DNA from: Bombyx mori
Lineage: Eukaryota > Arthropoda > Insecta > Lepidoptera > Bombycidae
Reading direction: 5' to 3'
Assembly (NCBI RefSeq): GCF_030269925.1
Contig: NC_085129.1
Coordinates: forward strand, 10,345,501 to 10,409,500
DNA: 64,000 nt
The notes beneath the pieces are model-generated. The model was not told the origin of the DNA and searched no databases. It was given only the letters and a program-made list of their open reading frames with translations. The position numbers and the translations under genes were made by a program. The number at the start of each line of letters is the position of its first letter. The first letter of the stretch is position 1. Shown here piece by piece: positions 1-12,150 of the stretch.

Positions 1-195
1 AGTATAATTATAAATGACACAGACTCGCTCTGATTAATCACAGAAAATCACCAAAAACTTTCATCGCTTGAATCTTAAACATAAAGTGAAAGTTTTAGTA
101 GATAGGGATTAAGCTTATCATCGATAAACAGAAAGTAGATCTGTTTGTTAACTACGCTGCTAAAAGTATTGGTTGGATCGTATTTTATTTAGCTA

Positions 196-476
196 TGTAT
201 TTTGAACTGAAGTGAAGCACGCCGAAGTGGCAGTGGGCAGGCCACATAGCGCGAAGATCGGACGGCCGATGGGGCAGAAGGATGCTCGAGTGGAGACCAC
301 GTACTGGCAAGCGCAGTGTGGGACGACCACCTACGAGATGGACCGACGACCTAGTAAGAACCGCTGGGTCACGTTGGATGCAGGTGGCAACAGACCGGCC
401 GCACTGGAGATCACTTGGAGAGGCCTATGTTCAGCAGTGGAGAATGGACAGGCTGAGATGATGATGATTTTGAACT
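196..476 (+). mobile_element. RTE-type LINE, 5'-truncated 3' end
   Basis: The sequence is GC-richer than its surroundings and translates to a degraded version of the C-terminal tail common in RTE-clade LINE polymerases: a glycine/arginine-rich stretch (GRPMGQ), a W-x-DR-like segment (MDRRPSKNRW), then a segment ending in WRGLCSAVENGQ. It closes in a short ATG repeat (gatgatgat), the 3' microsatellite expected for RTE elements rather than a poly(A). An 88-codon frame is open here but is only the tail of a polymerase, not a gene. The clade call comes from pattern recognition of the tail. Confidence 0.6.
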
Positions 477-698
477 AGCCGTGACCTAATTTATAAGGTC
501 TCTGACGAATCTGCGTCAAGTGATGCCAAATTGTAGAAAGCCTGAGGGTCAGAATCTATTTTCCAAAAGTAATACGTATGTACCTAGCACTTATTCACGA
601 GCAATTTGTATGTTACCAACGTAAGAGCCGCAAAATTAGAAACATGTTTAACTATTGGCGGTGGAACGTTTTTTTAAGCGCTGCGTATTTTATTTTAC

Positions 699-937
699 TA
701 GTGGTAGGACTTATTGTGAGTCCGCGCGGGTAGGTACCACCACTCTACCTATTTCTGCCGTGAAGCAGTAATGCGCTTAGGTTTGAAGGGTGGGGCAGCC
801 GTTGTAACTATACTGAGACCTTAGAACTTATGTCTCAAGGTGGGTGGCGCATTTCCGTTGTAGATGTCTGTGGGCTCCAGTAACCACTTAACACCAGGTG
901 GGCTGTGAGTTCGTACACCCATCAAAGAAAAAAAAGG
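699..937 (+). mobile_element. Bm1: Bm1 SINE, 5'-truncated
   Basis: This is the 3' half of the Bombyx SINE Bm1: the hallmark stretch from the GGTAGGAC block through 'ctgccgtgaagcagtaatgc' and 'ctcaaggtgggtggcgcatt' to the 'cacccatcaaag' end and a short A tract. The tRNA-like head is missing, as expected from incomplete reverse transcription. Confidence 0.9.
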
Positions 938-945
938 TAAGTTTC

Positions 946-3900
946 ACCGTCATACTTATTTCTGTTTCGAGTCTAAGAGTAATATAGCCGTTATAAAATA
1001 CAATTGAAACATTAAAAGTACATCTCAAGAAGCAGATAATTACACCCACGGTCACTTATGAAGAACATTCTACATTATTATGAACTTTGATGATTTCACT
1101 AAAAACATGTCTTAAATAGTAATATTTGCATAAAAAAGAGATAATTTAATTTCTAGATAGAACGAATGTAAGCTTAAGGTGTCAGTTATTAAGGTCGATT
1201 TTGGATCACAGGACGAACACTAGTCAAACAAAATTCATGAACAACAAAATACGAATTGCGGAAACATTCGGTTAACCTTTAACAAGTAGTTCTCGAGCCC
1301 TGAAGTAAGCGAAGCTGCGAAAACAAGTAAACTTTTATATTTTGTTTTGAACGAACTTTGTAAATAGCTCGTTCAACAGGATTGTTCGATCCAGGTCAGC
1401 CGCAGCTTATTGACGGCAAGGCCATAATTATCTTTAAATAAAGTAACGATCACACATCTTTTCGTTGTTTTTATATTTTCATATGACCTTTCAATGGTGC
1501 TAGTTGATCCTAAGTATTTATAAAACGTATCACGTGTAAGGTTTGTTGTAAAATAATTAATTTTGTTAATGTTAAGGCAATTTTCGGATTGCCAAATAGC
1601 AACACTGTTGGTGGGAGCAATTACAGTAGCGGGGACGTGATATAATAAAAAAGGCGGTAGTCTGAAAAAACGGGACAGAAATCAGTGCTTCGCTAGAAGT
1701 AATAGTGTTCTGTGAATCAGTGTATTGGGTGTGAGCAGATGTCTAAAGATTGTAAAAGTGGAGTTGCAAATAAAGCAATACAGAATTAAGTAAACTACTG
1801 CAATCTGTGTATTATTTCCTGACTGTTGAAAGTGGAGTTCTACACACGTAATTTATGCTTTTGTTGTCTAGTTGTATTACTGCTGGTCCCTATTTATCGT
1901 GATTTCGTTTTTGATTTATTGACAGTGAGACCCGTTACCTACTCAGATCTCCTTTGTGCACTATTGTATCGTAGTTTTCAACTTAGATTTTAGCATAACA
2001 ATAAATTATATCTATTACCAATATAACATAAAGCACAAATACTACAAAGATTTTTTTTAATAGTAAATTTTTATGTCAGTAAAAATTCAAACTAAATTTT
2101 CTGTTCACAGCAATTTCATAAAATCTTTCAACATTTTATTTGTCTTGACCATCTACATCATAGGGGTAGACAAGCCGGAAACAACAAAAGGAAATCAGTA
2201 GCCGCATCTCTTATCAACATAATCAGGGTTTAGTCTTATTTAAACTTATTGAGTGGAAGTAAAGGCTCTATGACAATTTATTTACTGATATAAGATCTGA
2301 TTAGAAGGGTCATACCGACATTCACATCTTAAGAAATTCATGCTTCGTGTTTTTTGACATAAAACTGCGTAACCATATACTTTTTGACATGAAAAGTATA
2401 TCAATAATATTTGTATTCATCAAAAGTGTGACAGCAAACAATCATTAAAGTTCAGACCAATCAAACTCATCATCCACAGCTATAACTTAGAAACCCATTA
2501 AAAATACATTCTTGTAATTATACCTAAAACAAGTAATTAATTGGCCGCGGGACACGGTGGTGTTGCGACGTAAATTACCTAATTAAGCCTTAAGCGAAGG
2601 GACGGAAAGTATCGTACGGAATTAACGAATTAAATGAAATCGATACCCACGAAATCGGAAGTACGCTACGCGATTTTCCATTAGGAGGCCCAAGAGCGTC
2701 GCTTAATAACAAACAACAAAGTTCGAGGTACCATTACTTAATCGTCAACTCTTCGTTCGATGTGTAATTAATACTCGTACATTTGAGTTTTATTTACTCA
2801 ATTATCAATGAATTGAGGTTATAAATAATGTTTAAAACAAGAGGAATAATTTTTGAATTGGCAATTTTTATTGTTGCACGTTGCAGGATTTTTATTAAAG
2901 ATTTTGATTTAAGGTTGGCTTGAGGGCAACGACCCAATTGAAACTTCAAACTCGTGTATTAAGGTAGACCATATTCTCGCTGTAGTTGATATAAGCTCAA
3001 ATGGGAACATAATAACAGACAGGCGGTAAGGCTGATTCAAATACCTAAATCACCAATAATTGAAATTGATTCATAATGAAATCAACATAAATGTTTTAAC
3101 ATTTTAAAATCATTTATTGTCAGCACACGAAAATACTTTTAGAGAACAGCATTACACAGAATTAGTATATTGTAATATTCATTTACCAAATAGTCTTAAA
3201 TCAATCTATGTCTGCACATATTAAATTGCTTGAAAAAATATTAACCCCTACATATTCTTAGTCAGCAAATACATTTGGAATAATTTCGATTCCACTAATT
3301 TGGTGATGTTTTAATTTAAGAAGTCACTCGTTAAAGCCAAATGGATACTGAGCGCACTAATATAATAAACACCACACTTATTATAAAATTGTTACTTTTC
3401 TCGTATATACAATAAATGAAAAGTGTGGTCTTTACTGATGCAAAATGCAGAAATAATATACTGTAGCTAGTGAAATTCTCTTCAAATAGAAGAAAGAAAT
3501 CTGCGGAAAACAGATAAAAAGTATTGTTAAAAAAGTAAGAAGTTTGAATGCATGGTATTATGTATATACCACACCCAAGTATCCACACAAAAATCCCCCT
3601 AAAAACCCATGCTCGACGTTCTCTTTAAAGTTTAAAATGTTCATATTATTTTACACTGTATCTATCTGTATTCCTTGGTAACTTTATTTACTTTTATGCT
3701 ACTATTTAAAAGGCTGGAAGATATATAGTACACAATGATTCTTATCTAATAAATAATAAGCGTTCATATGTATTTTATCTTTTGTATTAACTAGTTTCAA
3801 TGCAAAATCCAACGCATTATTTTACTGACTATATATACCCATCTGCAAGCGCCGTCATGGTAATTTAGAATGGCCTGTAGATACGATAAAGCTTCAATTA

Positions 3901-5780
3901 ACGGAGGATTTAAGGTCAGTTACTCTGATGGCACCAAGTCTAAAATACTGAACTAAATTCAGAATAATGGGACTTTGATTACGTGCTTAATTTAGATGCA
4001 AGTTTTAGAAAACGTAACATTGTCACTGACAACTATTCCAACGACAGATGCTCTTAGAGTGATGTCCACTTACCATATAATATTTTTATATCAAAACATT
4101 TTCGTCAAAAATTTTTATTTTGAAATCCTTCGTATTTAACAACCAATTATTTCTTACCTTAAAATCTGGAAAACAGATTATAAAACTTCATTCCCGAATG
4201 ACAGATTCAGCTTTAAATTATCTCTTCGCTAAAATATATTTTTAGGAAGACAATATTGCCTGATATTCCTTTGAAAAGTTTTTTCGTTCTTATTCAAGAG
4301 TAAATTTCGAAAGGGTTGTTTCCTCGAGTGTGCTCATTCATAGAATGTAGCGGAGACCTACCGATGTCTAATTAAATCTGATTCCTGCCGCGCCTTCTAC
4401 TTCACTTCCTAATTAGATTTCGAGCACAGCACTACTGGAGATGTCAATATCTTTGTAATTAATAAGGAAGCTTTTGTTATTTCTGTATGTGTTATGTGAA
4501 CGATATTTAACTCCACTCATAAATACTACGTAATTATTTACTTAAATGTTTTCTGGAAATGTGACATAGAATTTGAAATTTATTTGAAGAATAAAGTACC
4601 TACTTGACAAATATCAATGATTTTACCCTCGTTAAATTTTTTATTCAAATAAGAAAAGACGATCCATTTTCCCGGGATCAAAAATTACTTGGGTCACTGC
4701 CTGGTCTATAAACTAAAACTCGATTACGACATCAATTTATAGGTAAAGCAACGAACTAAGAAACAGACTGCCATATTAATCAGATGCCTATAGCGTTATT
4801 AACAATTATAAAATTAATTATCCTATGTATTAATTCAGGCTATAAAGCTATAGGTATTTGTGAGAAATTTCATCTAAAGATTTCTTACGTTATTTTGAGT
4901 GATTTAGTGACAAAAATCGATACAAACTATTAAATTATAATATTAGAACATATATCTAGAAACAAATTGTAAAACTGCCTTTAAAAACGTAACTGAGACA
5001 TAGAATTCATACCTTGATGTTTATTCGGTTTGGTCTCATGTCCAATTCATAGCAAATCATCTACCGTGATATGATTACCATACTATGAATTCATAGCAAC
5101 GCAGTTATCTAGGGTAAGCTACTATGAAATTTCTGATAATTAAAAATCGACAGTATCACACATACATTTCTTCAAATTATCTCTTTTTTAGACAAAGCTG
5201 GCGGCACTCTTGCACCTTGCAGCAATTTCGCTGTGCTCCTTGTATCGCTAACGTTCATGAGCAACTGTTACTATTTACAATCAGGTGAATTTACAAAAAC
5301 TCTCGGACTAGTAGATATTTGAGGAAATGCTCATGGAAAATAAAACAACTGAAAGGATTTTCATATATCACTTACCGACCTGACAATAACTATGTACGAA
5401 ATAATAATAAATAATACTAATGTACAAAAAATACCAATAAGAAAATACTTCTTATTGTGAGTTCTAAACTTCAAAACATAAAGTCTTAAATATAAAGCAA
5501 TTCTCCAACAAACGCTATTAAAGAAATTAAATCAAACTCGTCGACATTAGCGGGAATTGGCCATGAATCTTCGGTCATCATCTAAAGTGCAGGGAGATTT
5601 TAACTACCGGCTTTCAATTCCCGAAACTTGCCAGATAAGGAAGCTACGTTTAAAGGCGAGATGTAATAGAATGTTTTCGCCATTAAAAATTATTTCTCTT
5701 CTGCAAGATAAATTAATTGAGAAAAGAATACAGTTATTTTCATAAATAAACACCTTTTGTACAATAATATTCTTTTATTA
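946..5780. other. AT-rich intergenic DNA, no gene seen
   Basis: About 4.8 kb of AT-rich DNA with frequent stops in all frames. I see no exon with credible splice sites, no tRNA or rRNA gene and no recognisable transposon. Short open frames at 3331-3588 (minus) and 5557-5745 (plus) have no domain-like content and are probably chance. Confidence 0.6.
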
Positions 5781-5788
5781 TTTATGAA

Positions 5789-6075
5789 TAGGGGACTACA
5801 GTTGCTGGTGGCCTGGAGATTTTTTCAGCTTCACCAGGACAGGTGGGTGAGCAAAGACTCAATTAGGAGGGGTGGAATTTGCTAAGAGCTCGAGCACCTC
5901 CAAAGGAGACCTAACAACTCAAGAGCAGCTACTTTGCGAATGAATCTAATACCGGAATCGCATCTGCTGAGAAAATCCGGCGAGAAACTCAGCGGGCTGA
6001 TACATGGGTTAGGTTCCACGTGGATTTCTTTGCCGATTTTGACGAATACGTTTACCGGGGTAATCAATACATATG
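5789..6075 (-). mobile_element. Jockey-type LINE 3'-UTR fragment, antisense
   Basis: Read on the minus strand, this matches the 3' terminus of the LINE at 6617-9948: the 'cccatgtatcagcccgctga' block, 'ctcgccggattttctcag', the 'gttgttaggtctccttt' segment and the 'cacctgtcctggtgaagctg' end near 'gccaccag'. It is a 5'-truncated, diverged copy pointing away from the larger element, so the two lie head to head about 540 bp apart. Confidence 0.85.
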
Positions 6076-6362
6076 TATCAACCTAATATCATGAAATCAT
6101 CAAAATTTTTAGTTTGTTTTCGATACGAGATCCGCATGTTTCATAGCTACATTTCCTTATTAAATGTAGGTACTACGATTATTAAAAACGCGGATGAGGC
6201 TATACAATAATTTTATGATTTATTCGGTTTTGATTATCACTCGTGACTCGATTTACCTAACGTAACATCGAGAAATATATCTATCCACTTCAATGCAATT
6301 ATAGTAATTTTAGGTTTATTCCTTAAAAATATATATTTTTGTTAGATACCGGATAGTAGGAC

Positions 6363-6465
<103 letters not shown>

Positions 6466-6617
6466 CACTTGCACTGTCTTTCTTGTTCATAGTAACTCTT
6501 TTTGTATTAAACCTATGTAATTCGGACTATGACTTCGTTGTAAAATAATATGAAAACATTTTGTTAACATTTAACATAAAACCGGTATTATGTTAAGAAA
6601 GCCTAGAGTTATAATAG

Positions 6618-6810
6618 CCCTCCGACCGCGTCCGAAAATCTCGCTTTAGCGATCGACTTCTTTCAGTCGATCAACTTTGAGCGCGTTAACGCTTTGGGCG
6701 ACGCCATTCGCGCTGCCTCCACTGCACAACACTTTATCGCCGTTGTGCAGGAATACGCCGACGTATACGCGTCATTAAATACGTACGTCCTCCCCTCACT
6801 CCGCCGGTAA
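6618..6810 (+). pseudogene. LINE ORF1 C-terminal remnant
   Basis: An open frame without a start runs from the element's 5' end to a TAA at 6808-6810, encoding about 63 residues (A-S-E-N-L-A-L-A-I-D-F-F... to LPSLRR). ORF1 of this family encodes a nucleic-acid-binding gag-like protein with CCHC knuckles; none of the knuckles remain. The stop lies 3 nt before the ORF2 ATG, the close spacing expected for stop/reinitiation coupling in two-ORF LINEs. Confidence 0.75.
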
Positions 6811-6813
6811 TCA

Positions 6814-9696
6814 ATGGCGTATATAAGTAGAATAAAGCCCCTATCCGTAACGATAGGATTTTTTAACGCTTACGGTCTCGCAAATCAACGTGATCAGGTT
6901 TCTGACTTTTTGCGTGACCACCAAATTGATATCTTTTTAGTGCAGGAGACCCTACTTAAGCCCGCGCGCCGTGACCCTAAAATCGCGAACTATAACATGG
7001 TCAGGAACGACAGGCTCTCTGCCCGTGGTGGTGGTACCGTCATTTACTATAGAAGAGCCCTGCATTGCGTCCCGCTCGATCCTCCCGCGCTCGCTAATAT
7101 CGAAGCATCAGTGTGCCGAATCTCACTGACGGGACACGCGCCGATCGTTATCGCGTCCGTTTATCTTCCACCGGATAAGATCGTTCTAAGCAGTGATATC
7201 GAGGCGCTGCTCGGTATGGGGAGCTCTGTCATTCTGGCGGGCGACCTAAATTGTAAACACATCAGGTGGAACTCACACACCACAACCCCGAATGGCAGGC
7301 GGCTTGACGCGTTAGTCGATGATCTCGCCTTCGATATCGTCGCTCCGCTAACCCCGACTCACTACCCGCTAAATATCGCGCATCGCCCGGATATACTCGA
7401 CATAGCGTTATTAAAAAACGTAACTCTCCGCTTACACTCGATCGAAGTAGTTTCAGAGTTAGATTCAGACCACCGTCCCGTCGTTATGAAGCTCGGTCGC
7501 GCTCCCGATTCCGTTCCCGTCACGAGGACTGTGGTGGATTGGCACACGCTGGGCATCAGCCTGGCTGAATCTGATCCACCATCGCTCCCGTTTAACCCGG
7601 ACTCTATCCCGTCTCCTCAGGATACCGCTGAAGCCATAGACATCTTAACGTCACACATCACCTCGACATTAGATAGGTCATCGAAACAAGTTGTAGCGGA
7701 GGACTTCCTTCACCGCTTCAAATTGTCCGACGATATTAGGGAACTCCTTAGAGCTAAGAACGCCTCGATACGCGCCTACGACAGGTATCCTACCGCGGAA
7801 AATCGTATTCGAATGCGTGCCCTACAACGCGACGTAAAGTCTCGCATCGCCGAAGTCCGAGATGCCAGATGGTCTGATTTCTTAGAAGGACTCGCGCCCT
7901 CCCAAAGGTCTTACTACCGCTTAGCTCGTACTCTCAAATCGGATACGGTAGTAACTATGCCCCCCCTCGTAGGCCCCTCAGGCCGACTCGCGGCGTTCGA
8001 TGATGACGAAAAAGCAGAGCTGCTGGCCGATACATTGCAAACCCAGTGCACGCCCAGCACTCAATCCGTGGACCCTGTTCATGTAGAATTAGTAGACAGT
8101 GAGGTAGAACGCAGAGCCTCCTTGCCACCCTCTGATGCGTTACCACCCGTCACCCCGATGGAAGTTAAAGACTTGATCAAAGACCTACGTCCTCGCAAGG
8201 CTCCCGGTTCCGACGGTATATCCAACCGCGTTATTAAACTTCTACCCGTCCAACTCATCGTGATGTTGGCATCTATTTTCAATGCCGCTATGGCGAACTG
8301 TATCTTTCCCGCGGTGTGGAAAGAAGCGGACGTTATCGGCATACATAAACCCGGTAAACCAAAAAATCATCCGACGAGCTACCGCCCGATTAGCCTCCTC
8401 ATGTCTCTAGGCAAACTGTATGAGCGTCTGCTCTACAAACGCCTCAGAGACTTCGTCTCATCCAAGGGCATTCTTATCGATGAACAATTCGGATTCCGTA
8501 CAAATCACTCATGCGTTCAACAGGTGCACCGCCTCACGGAGCACATTCTTGTGGGGCTTAATCGACCAAAACCGTTATACACGGGAGCTCTCTTCTTCGA
8601 CGTCGCAAAAGCGTTCGACAAAGTCTGGCACAATGGTTTGATTTTCAAACTATTCAACATGGGCGTGCCGGATAGTCTCGTGCTCATCATACGGGACTTC
8701 TTGTCGAACCGCTCTTTTCGATATCGAGTCGAGGGAACCCGCTCCTCCCCACGACCTCTCACAGCTGGAGTCCCGCAAGGCTCTGTCCTCTCACCCCTCC
8801 TATTTAGCTTATTCGTCAACGATATTCCCCGGTCGCCGCCGACCCATTTAGCTTTATTCGCCGACGACACGACTGTTTACTATTCTAGTAGAAATAAGTC
8901 CCTAATCGCGAAGAAGCTTCAGAGCGCAGCCCTAGCCCTAGGACAGTGGTTCCGAAAATGGCGCATAGACATCAACCCAGCGAAAAGTACTGCGGTGCTA
9001 TTTCAGAGGGGAAGCTCCACACGGATTTCCTCCCGGATTAGGAGGAGGAATCTCACACCCCCGATTACTCTCTTTAGTCAATCCATACCCTGGGCCAGGA
9101 AGGTCAAGTACCTGGGCGTTACCCTGGATGCATCGATGACATTCCGCCCGCATATAAAATCAGTCCGTGACCGTGCCGCGTTTATTCTCGGTAGACTCTA
9201 CCCCATGATCTGTAAGCGGAGTAAAATGTCCCTTCGGAACAAGGTGACACTTTACAAAACTTGCATAAGGCCCGTCATGACTTACGCGAGTGTGGTGTTC
9301 GCTCACGCGGCCCGCACACACATAGACACCCTCCAATCCCTACAATCCCGCTTTTGCAGGTTAGCTGTCGGGGCTCCGTGGTTCGTGAGGAACGTTGACC
9401 TACACGACGACCTGGGCCTCGAATCAATTCGGAAATACATGAAGTCAGCGTCGGAACGATACTTCGATAAGGCTATGCGTCATGATAATCGCCTTATCGT
9501 TGCCGCCGCTGACTACTCCCCGAATCCTGATCATGCAGGAGCCAGTCACCGTCGACGCCCTAGACACGTCCTTACGGATCCATCAGATCCAATAACCTTT
9601 GCATTAGATGCCTTCAGCTCTAATACTAGGGGCAGGCTTAGGGACCCCGGTAACCGTACTCGTCGAACTCGACAAAGAGGTCGACGTGCAACCTAA
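6814..9696 (+). CDS. LINE ORF2: endonuclease / reverse transcriptase (Jockey clade)
   Basis: A 960-residue frame without stops from an ATG at 6814. The N-terminal ~230 residues are an APE-type endonuclease: QETLL holds the catalytic Glu, GDLNCKHIRW the metal-binding Asp/Asn, and SDHRPV the catalytic Asp-His. The central reverse transcriptase shows RPISLLMSLGKLYERLL, FFDVAKAFDKVWHNGL, AGVPQGSVLSPLLF and the active-site FADDT near residue 682. The C-terminal thumb-like region (YLGVTLDASMTFRPHIKSV, then CIRPVMTYASVVFAHAAR) is typical of Jockey. It would nick target DNA and copy the element RNA at that site (target-primed reverse transcription). All catalytic residues checked are present, but the missing ORF1 start makes autonomous movement doubtful. 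The pieces at 38659-39090 (minus) are a decayed relative of its C terminus. Confidence 0.93.
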   Translation: MAYISRIKPLSVTIGFFNAYGLANQRDQVSDFLRDHQIDIFLVQETLLKPARRDPKIANYNMVRNDRLSARGGGTVIYYRRALHCVPLDPPALANIEASVCRISLTGHAPIVIASVYLPPDKIVLSSDIEALLGMGSSVILAGDLNCKHIRWNSHTTTPNGRRLDALVDDLAFDIVAPLTPTHYPLNIAHRPDILDIALLKNVTLRLHSIEVVSELDSDHRPVVMKLGRAPDSVPVTRTVVDWHTLGISLAESDPPSLPFNPDSIPSPQDTAEAIDILTSHITSTLDRSSKQVVAEDFLHRFKLSDDIRELLRAKNASIRAYDRYPTAENRIRMRALQRDVKSRIAEVRDARWSDFLEGLAPSQRSYYRLARTLKSDTVVTMPPLVGPSGRLAAFDDDEKAELLADTLQTQCTPSTQSVDPVHVELVDSEVERRASLPPSDALPPVTPMEVKDLIKDLRPRKAPGSDGISNRVIKLLPVQLIVMLASIFNAAMANCIFPAVWKEADVIGIHKPGKPKNHPTSYRPISLLMSLGKLYERLLYKRLRDFVSSKGILIDEQFGFRTNHSCVQQVHRLTEHILVGLNRPKPLYTGALFFDVAKAFDKVWHNGLIFKLFNMGVPDSLVLIIRDFLSNRSFRYRVEGTRSSPRPLTAGVPQGSVLSPLLFSLFVNDIPRSPPTHLALFADDTTVYYSSRNKSLIAKKLQSAALALGQWFRKWRIDINPAKSTAVLFQRGSSTRISSRIRRRNLTPPITLFSQSIPWARKVKYLGVTLDASMTFRPHIKSVRDRAAFILGRLYPMICKRSKMSLRNKVTLYKTCIRPVMTYASVVFAHAARTHIDTLQSLQSRFCRLAVGAPWFVRNVDLHDDLGLESIRKYMKSASERYFDKAMRHDNRLIVAAADYSPNPDHAGASHRRRPRHVLTDPSDPITFALDAFSSNTRGRLRDPGNRTRRTRQRGRRAT

Positions 9697-9958
9697 CCCA
9701 TGCATCAGCCCGCTGAGTTTCTCGCCGGATCTTCTCAGCGGGTCGCGATTCCGATCCGGTAGTAGATTCATTCGCGAAACAATTGCTCTTGAGTTGTTAG
9801 GTCTCCTTCGGAGGCGCTCGGGCAGTTGTTAGCAAATCCCACCCCTCTTGGCTGAGCCTTTGCTCGCCCACCTGTCCTGGTGAAACTGGAAAGGCCTTCG
9901 GGCCACCAGTAAACTTTCAATCATAAAAAAAAAAAAAAAAAAAAAAAAAGTTATAATA

Positions 9959-11390
9959 ACTTGGCCACGGCGGAAGGAATAAAAAAACTTGTCAAGACGG
10001 CTGGCTAACTGCGGAGATGGGCGCCGTGCCCTAGTTGACGCGGTAATTAATAGAAATATGACAGTACAGACGTGCATTAAGTTGAAATAACTTTACATCG
10101 TTACACTTTGAAGCATTCAGCATTCAACCTGAGGGTCGCATTCCGTATTATCAGTTATCAGAGTATGTTTTCAGTAAACTAAGCGTGTATAAAGCTGTTT
10201 TGTGTCGGCCTAGAAAAGCGTTACTCCACCTTCTTTTTCTTCACCTTGTCATCTTCATCACTCTTCTCATACATGCCGAAGATTGGCCTAATGCATCTCT
10301 CTAGCTATTATTATAGCGGGACATCTGCTTTAACTTACAGTTGAGATATCGATTTACGTCTCAGGGCGGCCTTGACGTTTCAATTTCTATGGGCTCTATT
10401 AACATTAGCAGAGTCGTGAGCTCGTATACAATAAAAAAAGGCTTTTATTTTAATATTTTTATCTTACATTTTACAATTTTGATATATAAGATCAGTCACA
10501 TGGACTTCAAATGTGCCCTACCGCAAGTGACTTGTGGCGATAAAGTACGTGCAAAAGAATTTATTCTAATCTCTTGTAATAAAAAATTTAGGTCATAAGT
10601 GATTAGGAATAAAACTTATTTAACTGTTGTATTTAATGCACAATCATATGGAATTATTTTAGAGTGACCAACTTGTGTGAGAAGTTTTAAAGTCAAGTGC
10701 GTCCCTGTTGGCACATGAACATGACACGCCACGAAGACCCCCTGACCTGTTTCCCTTCAACCACCTGCGACTAGTCAATTTACCTTTAAAAATCTCAGAA
10801 AACCCCGACCCGAAAGAAAAGCAGTATGTTGACACGACACACATACATAACATAACCCAGACGCGCCCTCATTTCAACCGCCATAGTAAAAGTTCCATTC
10901 AACCTTTTTATACGTTTGCCTCTAAGGCATATATCGCTTTGAACTTCGTTGTGGTTGTTGTGCTGTTTTGGAATATCATTTGTGGTGAAATGCTTAGGAA
11001 TGGTTGAGACCTGAAGCGCGATGTTTACGGTATTCAAATTGCTGTCACATATCGCACAGAGGGTTTAAGTATGCAACCCATATTGCTTGTTTAATATAAA
11101 ATCTAATATAATGCTCACATATCTGCACTTGAAGTTCATTGAAGAAACTTGCGGAGTTCGGAGAAATTGTAGTGAAAATAACAAACAACATTTTTTTCTC
11201 TTTGACGGCATACGAGCTACACACGTCTATGGTAACCACTTCAAACCAATAGGGCCATAAGCAATTCTATCCACAACAATAGAAAAACTTAATTCTCTGT
11301 ACAGCTTCATTCGCATCGCAACCTTATCGGGTTGGTTGGTGGAAAACTAAATATCCTAATAAAATATAGATATCCTAAAAATTTCAATAA
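9959..11390. other. Intergenic DNA, no gene seen
   Basis: About 1.4 kb of AT-rich sequence. Short frames such as 10708-11007 (plus) and 10795-11037 (minus) overlap one another and have no recognisable domain or splice context. I see no transposon ends here. Confidence 0.5.
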
Positions 11391-11391
11391 G

Positions 11392-11505
11392 ACATTATAC
11401 TCTGTATAAAAATTATTGTTTAGAGAGTATAATGTTTATGAGCATTGTACTCTGAGCATTACACTCTGTATACAAATGTTTGTATTCAGAGTATAATGCT
11501 TTGAG
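11392..11505. repeat. Two adjacent hairpins built on a shared ACTCTGTATA motif
   Basis: Hairpin 1 spans about 11392-11434, pairing CATTATACTCT with AGAGTATAATG. Hairpin 2 spans about 11458-11502, with arms GCATTACACTCTGTATACAAA and TTTGTATTCAGAGTATAATGC around a very short loop. The arms of both are variants of one sequence. This could be the remnant of a small inverted-repeat transposon (MITE) or paired termini. A partial Bm1 follows directly. Confidence 0.6.
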
Positions 11506-11645
11506 ATAAGAGCTCTAAGATCTCAGTATAGCTACAACGGATGCCCTAGCCTTTAAGCCGAAACGCATTACTGCTTCACGGCAGAAATGGGCAGGGTGGT
11601 GGTACCTACCCGCGCGACCTCACAAGAGGTCCTACCACCAGTAAA
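11503..11645 (-). mobile_element. Bm1: Bm1 SINE internal fragment, antisense
   Basis: Minus-strand match to the central part of Bm1, from the GGTAGGACC block to the 'gatcttagagctctta' equivalent, including 'gaagcagtaatgcgtttcgg'. Both the tRNA-like head and the 3' end are missing. It abuts a LINE 3'-end fragment on its right. Confidence 0.8.
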
Positions 11646-11870
11646 CCTCTTGGTGGATCGCGATTTCGATCCGGTGTGTTCCGGCTAGTGTTTGTAAATT
11701 CTCTCAGGTTGAGCCCATAAGCTTACCTAGTCGTCTTTGCGTAGTTGTAATAGCCCCGTTAGTTACCAAACGATTAGGTGAGAATAAAAAAGGTCGCATT
11801 GCATTAAGATAGCAACCATCCTAGCTTTGATAATGAAGATGATCGTTTATTTTTATCCGGTATCGTTTAA
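11646..11870 (+). mobile_element. Jockey-related LINE 3' end plus downstream repeat
   Basis: Contains 'tcgcgatttcgatccggt', 'tctcaggttgagccca', a 'gtctttgcgtagtt' block and an A-rich end. It is homologous to 33440-33655 not only through the LINE 3' UTR but also about 75 bp past the A tract (gcattgcatta...gaagat...gtttatttttatc), so the shared unit is larger than a LINE end. Confidence 0.65.
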
Positions 11871-12150
11871 AACCACCGATGAAAAAGGATTTTATCGACA
11901 GAAGCAAATGCAAATAAAATATCAAGGCGATGAGAAATTCTAAAACGAAGATCTATCGAAAGTCAAACGTGCAAGTACATTTATGCACGACTGCATTTCA
12001 AATACTGCCTTACAACATGCACAAGGCGATGTGAATGAATTATTCAGCCGCGTCGGAAATGCAGGTACACGCGAACGGGAAACTGATCGGTTAGCGCTTC
12101 GGGACAAATGATTCAGAATCTGATTTCAATATTTTTTTGTTGTTGCTAAA

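Larger units (their letters stand above)
6607..9958 (+). mobile_element. Jockey-clade LINE, near-complete, with 10-bp target-site duplication
   Basis: The element body runs from 6617 to the end of a 24-A tail at about 9948. It is flanked by AGTTATAATA on both sides (6607-6616 and 9949-9958), which fixes both boundaries. Inside are the last ~64 codons of ORF1, a complete ORF2, and a ~230-bp 3' UTR (9697-9925). It is therefore 5'-truncated inside ORF1. Short divergent relatives of its 3' end occur at 5789-6075 and about 28798-28852, and more distant relatives at 11646-11870, 29206-29650, 33440-33655, 38522-39108 and 47930-48075. The Jockey-clade assignment is by ORF2 motif style. Confidence 0.9.

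Noticed and set aside
212..478. 88-codon open frame as a small gene
   Set aside because: It matches the tail of an RTE-type LINE polymerase and ends in that family's ATG microsatellite.
10708..11037. Overlapping plus and minus frames as small genes
   Set aside because: Both are short, overlap each other, and have no recognisable domain, start context or splice sites.
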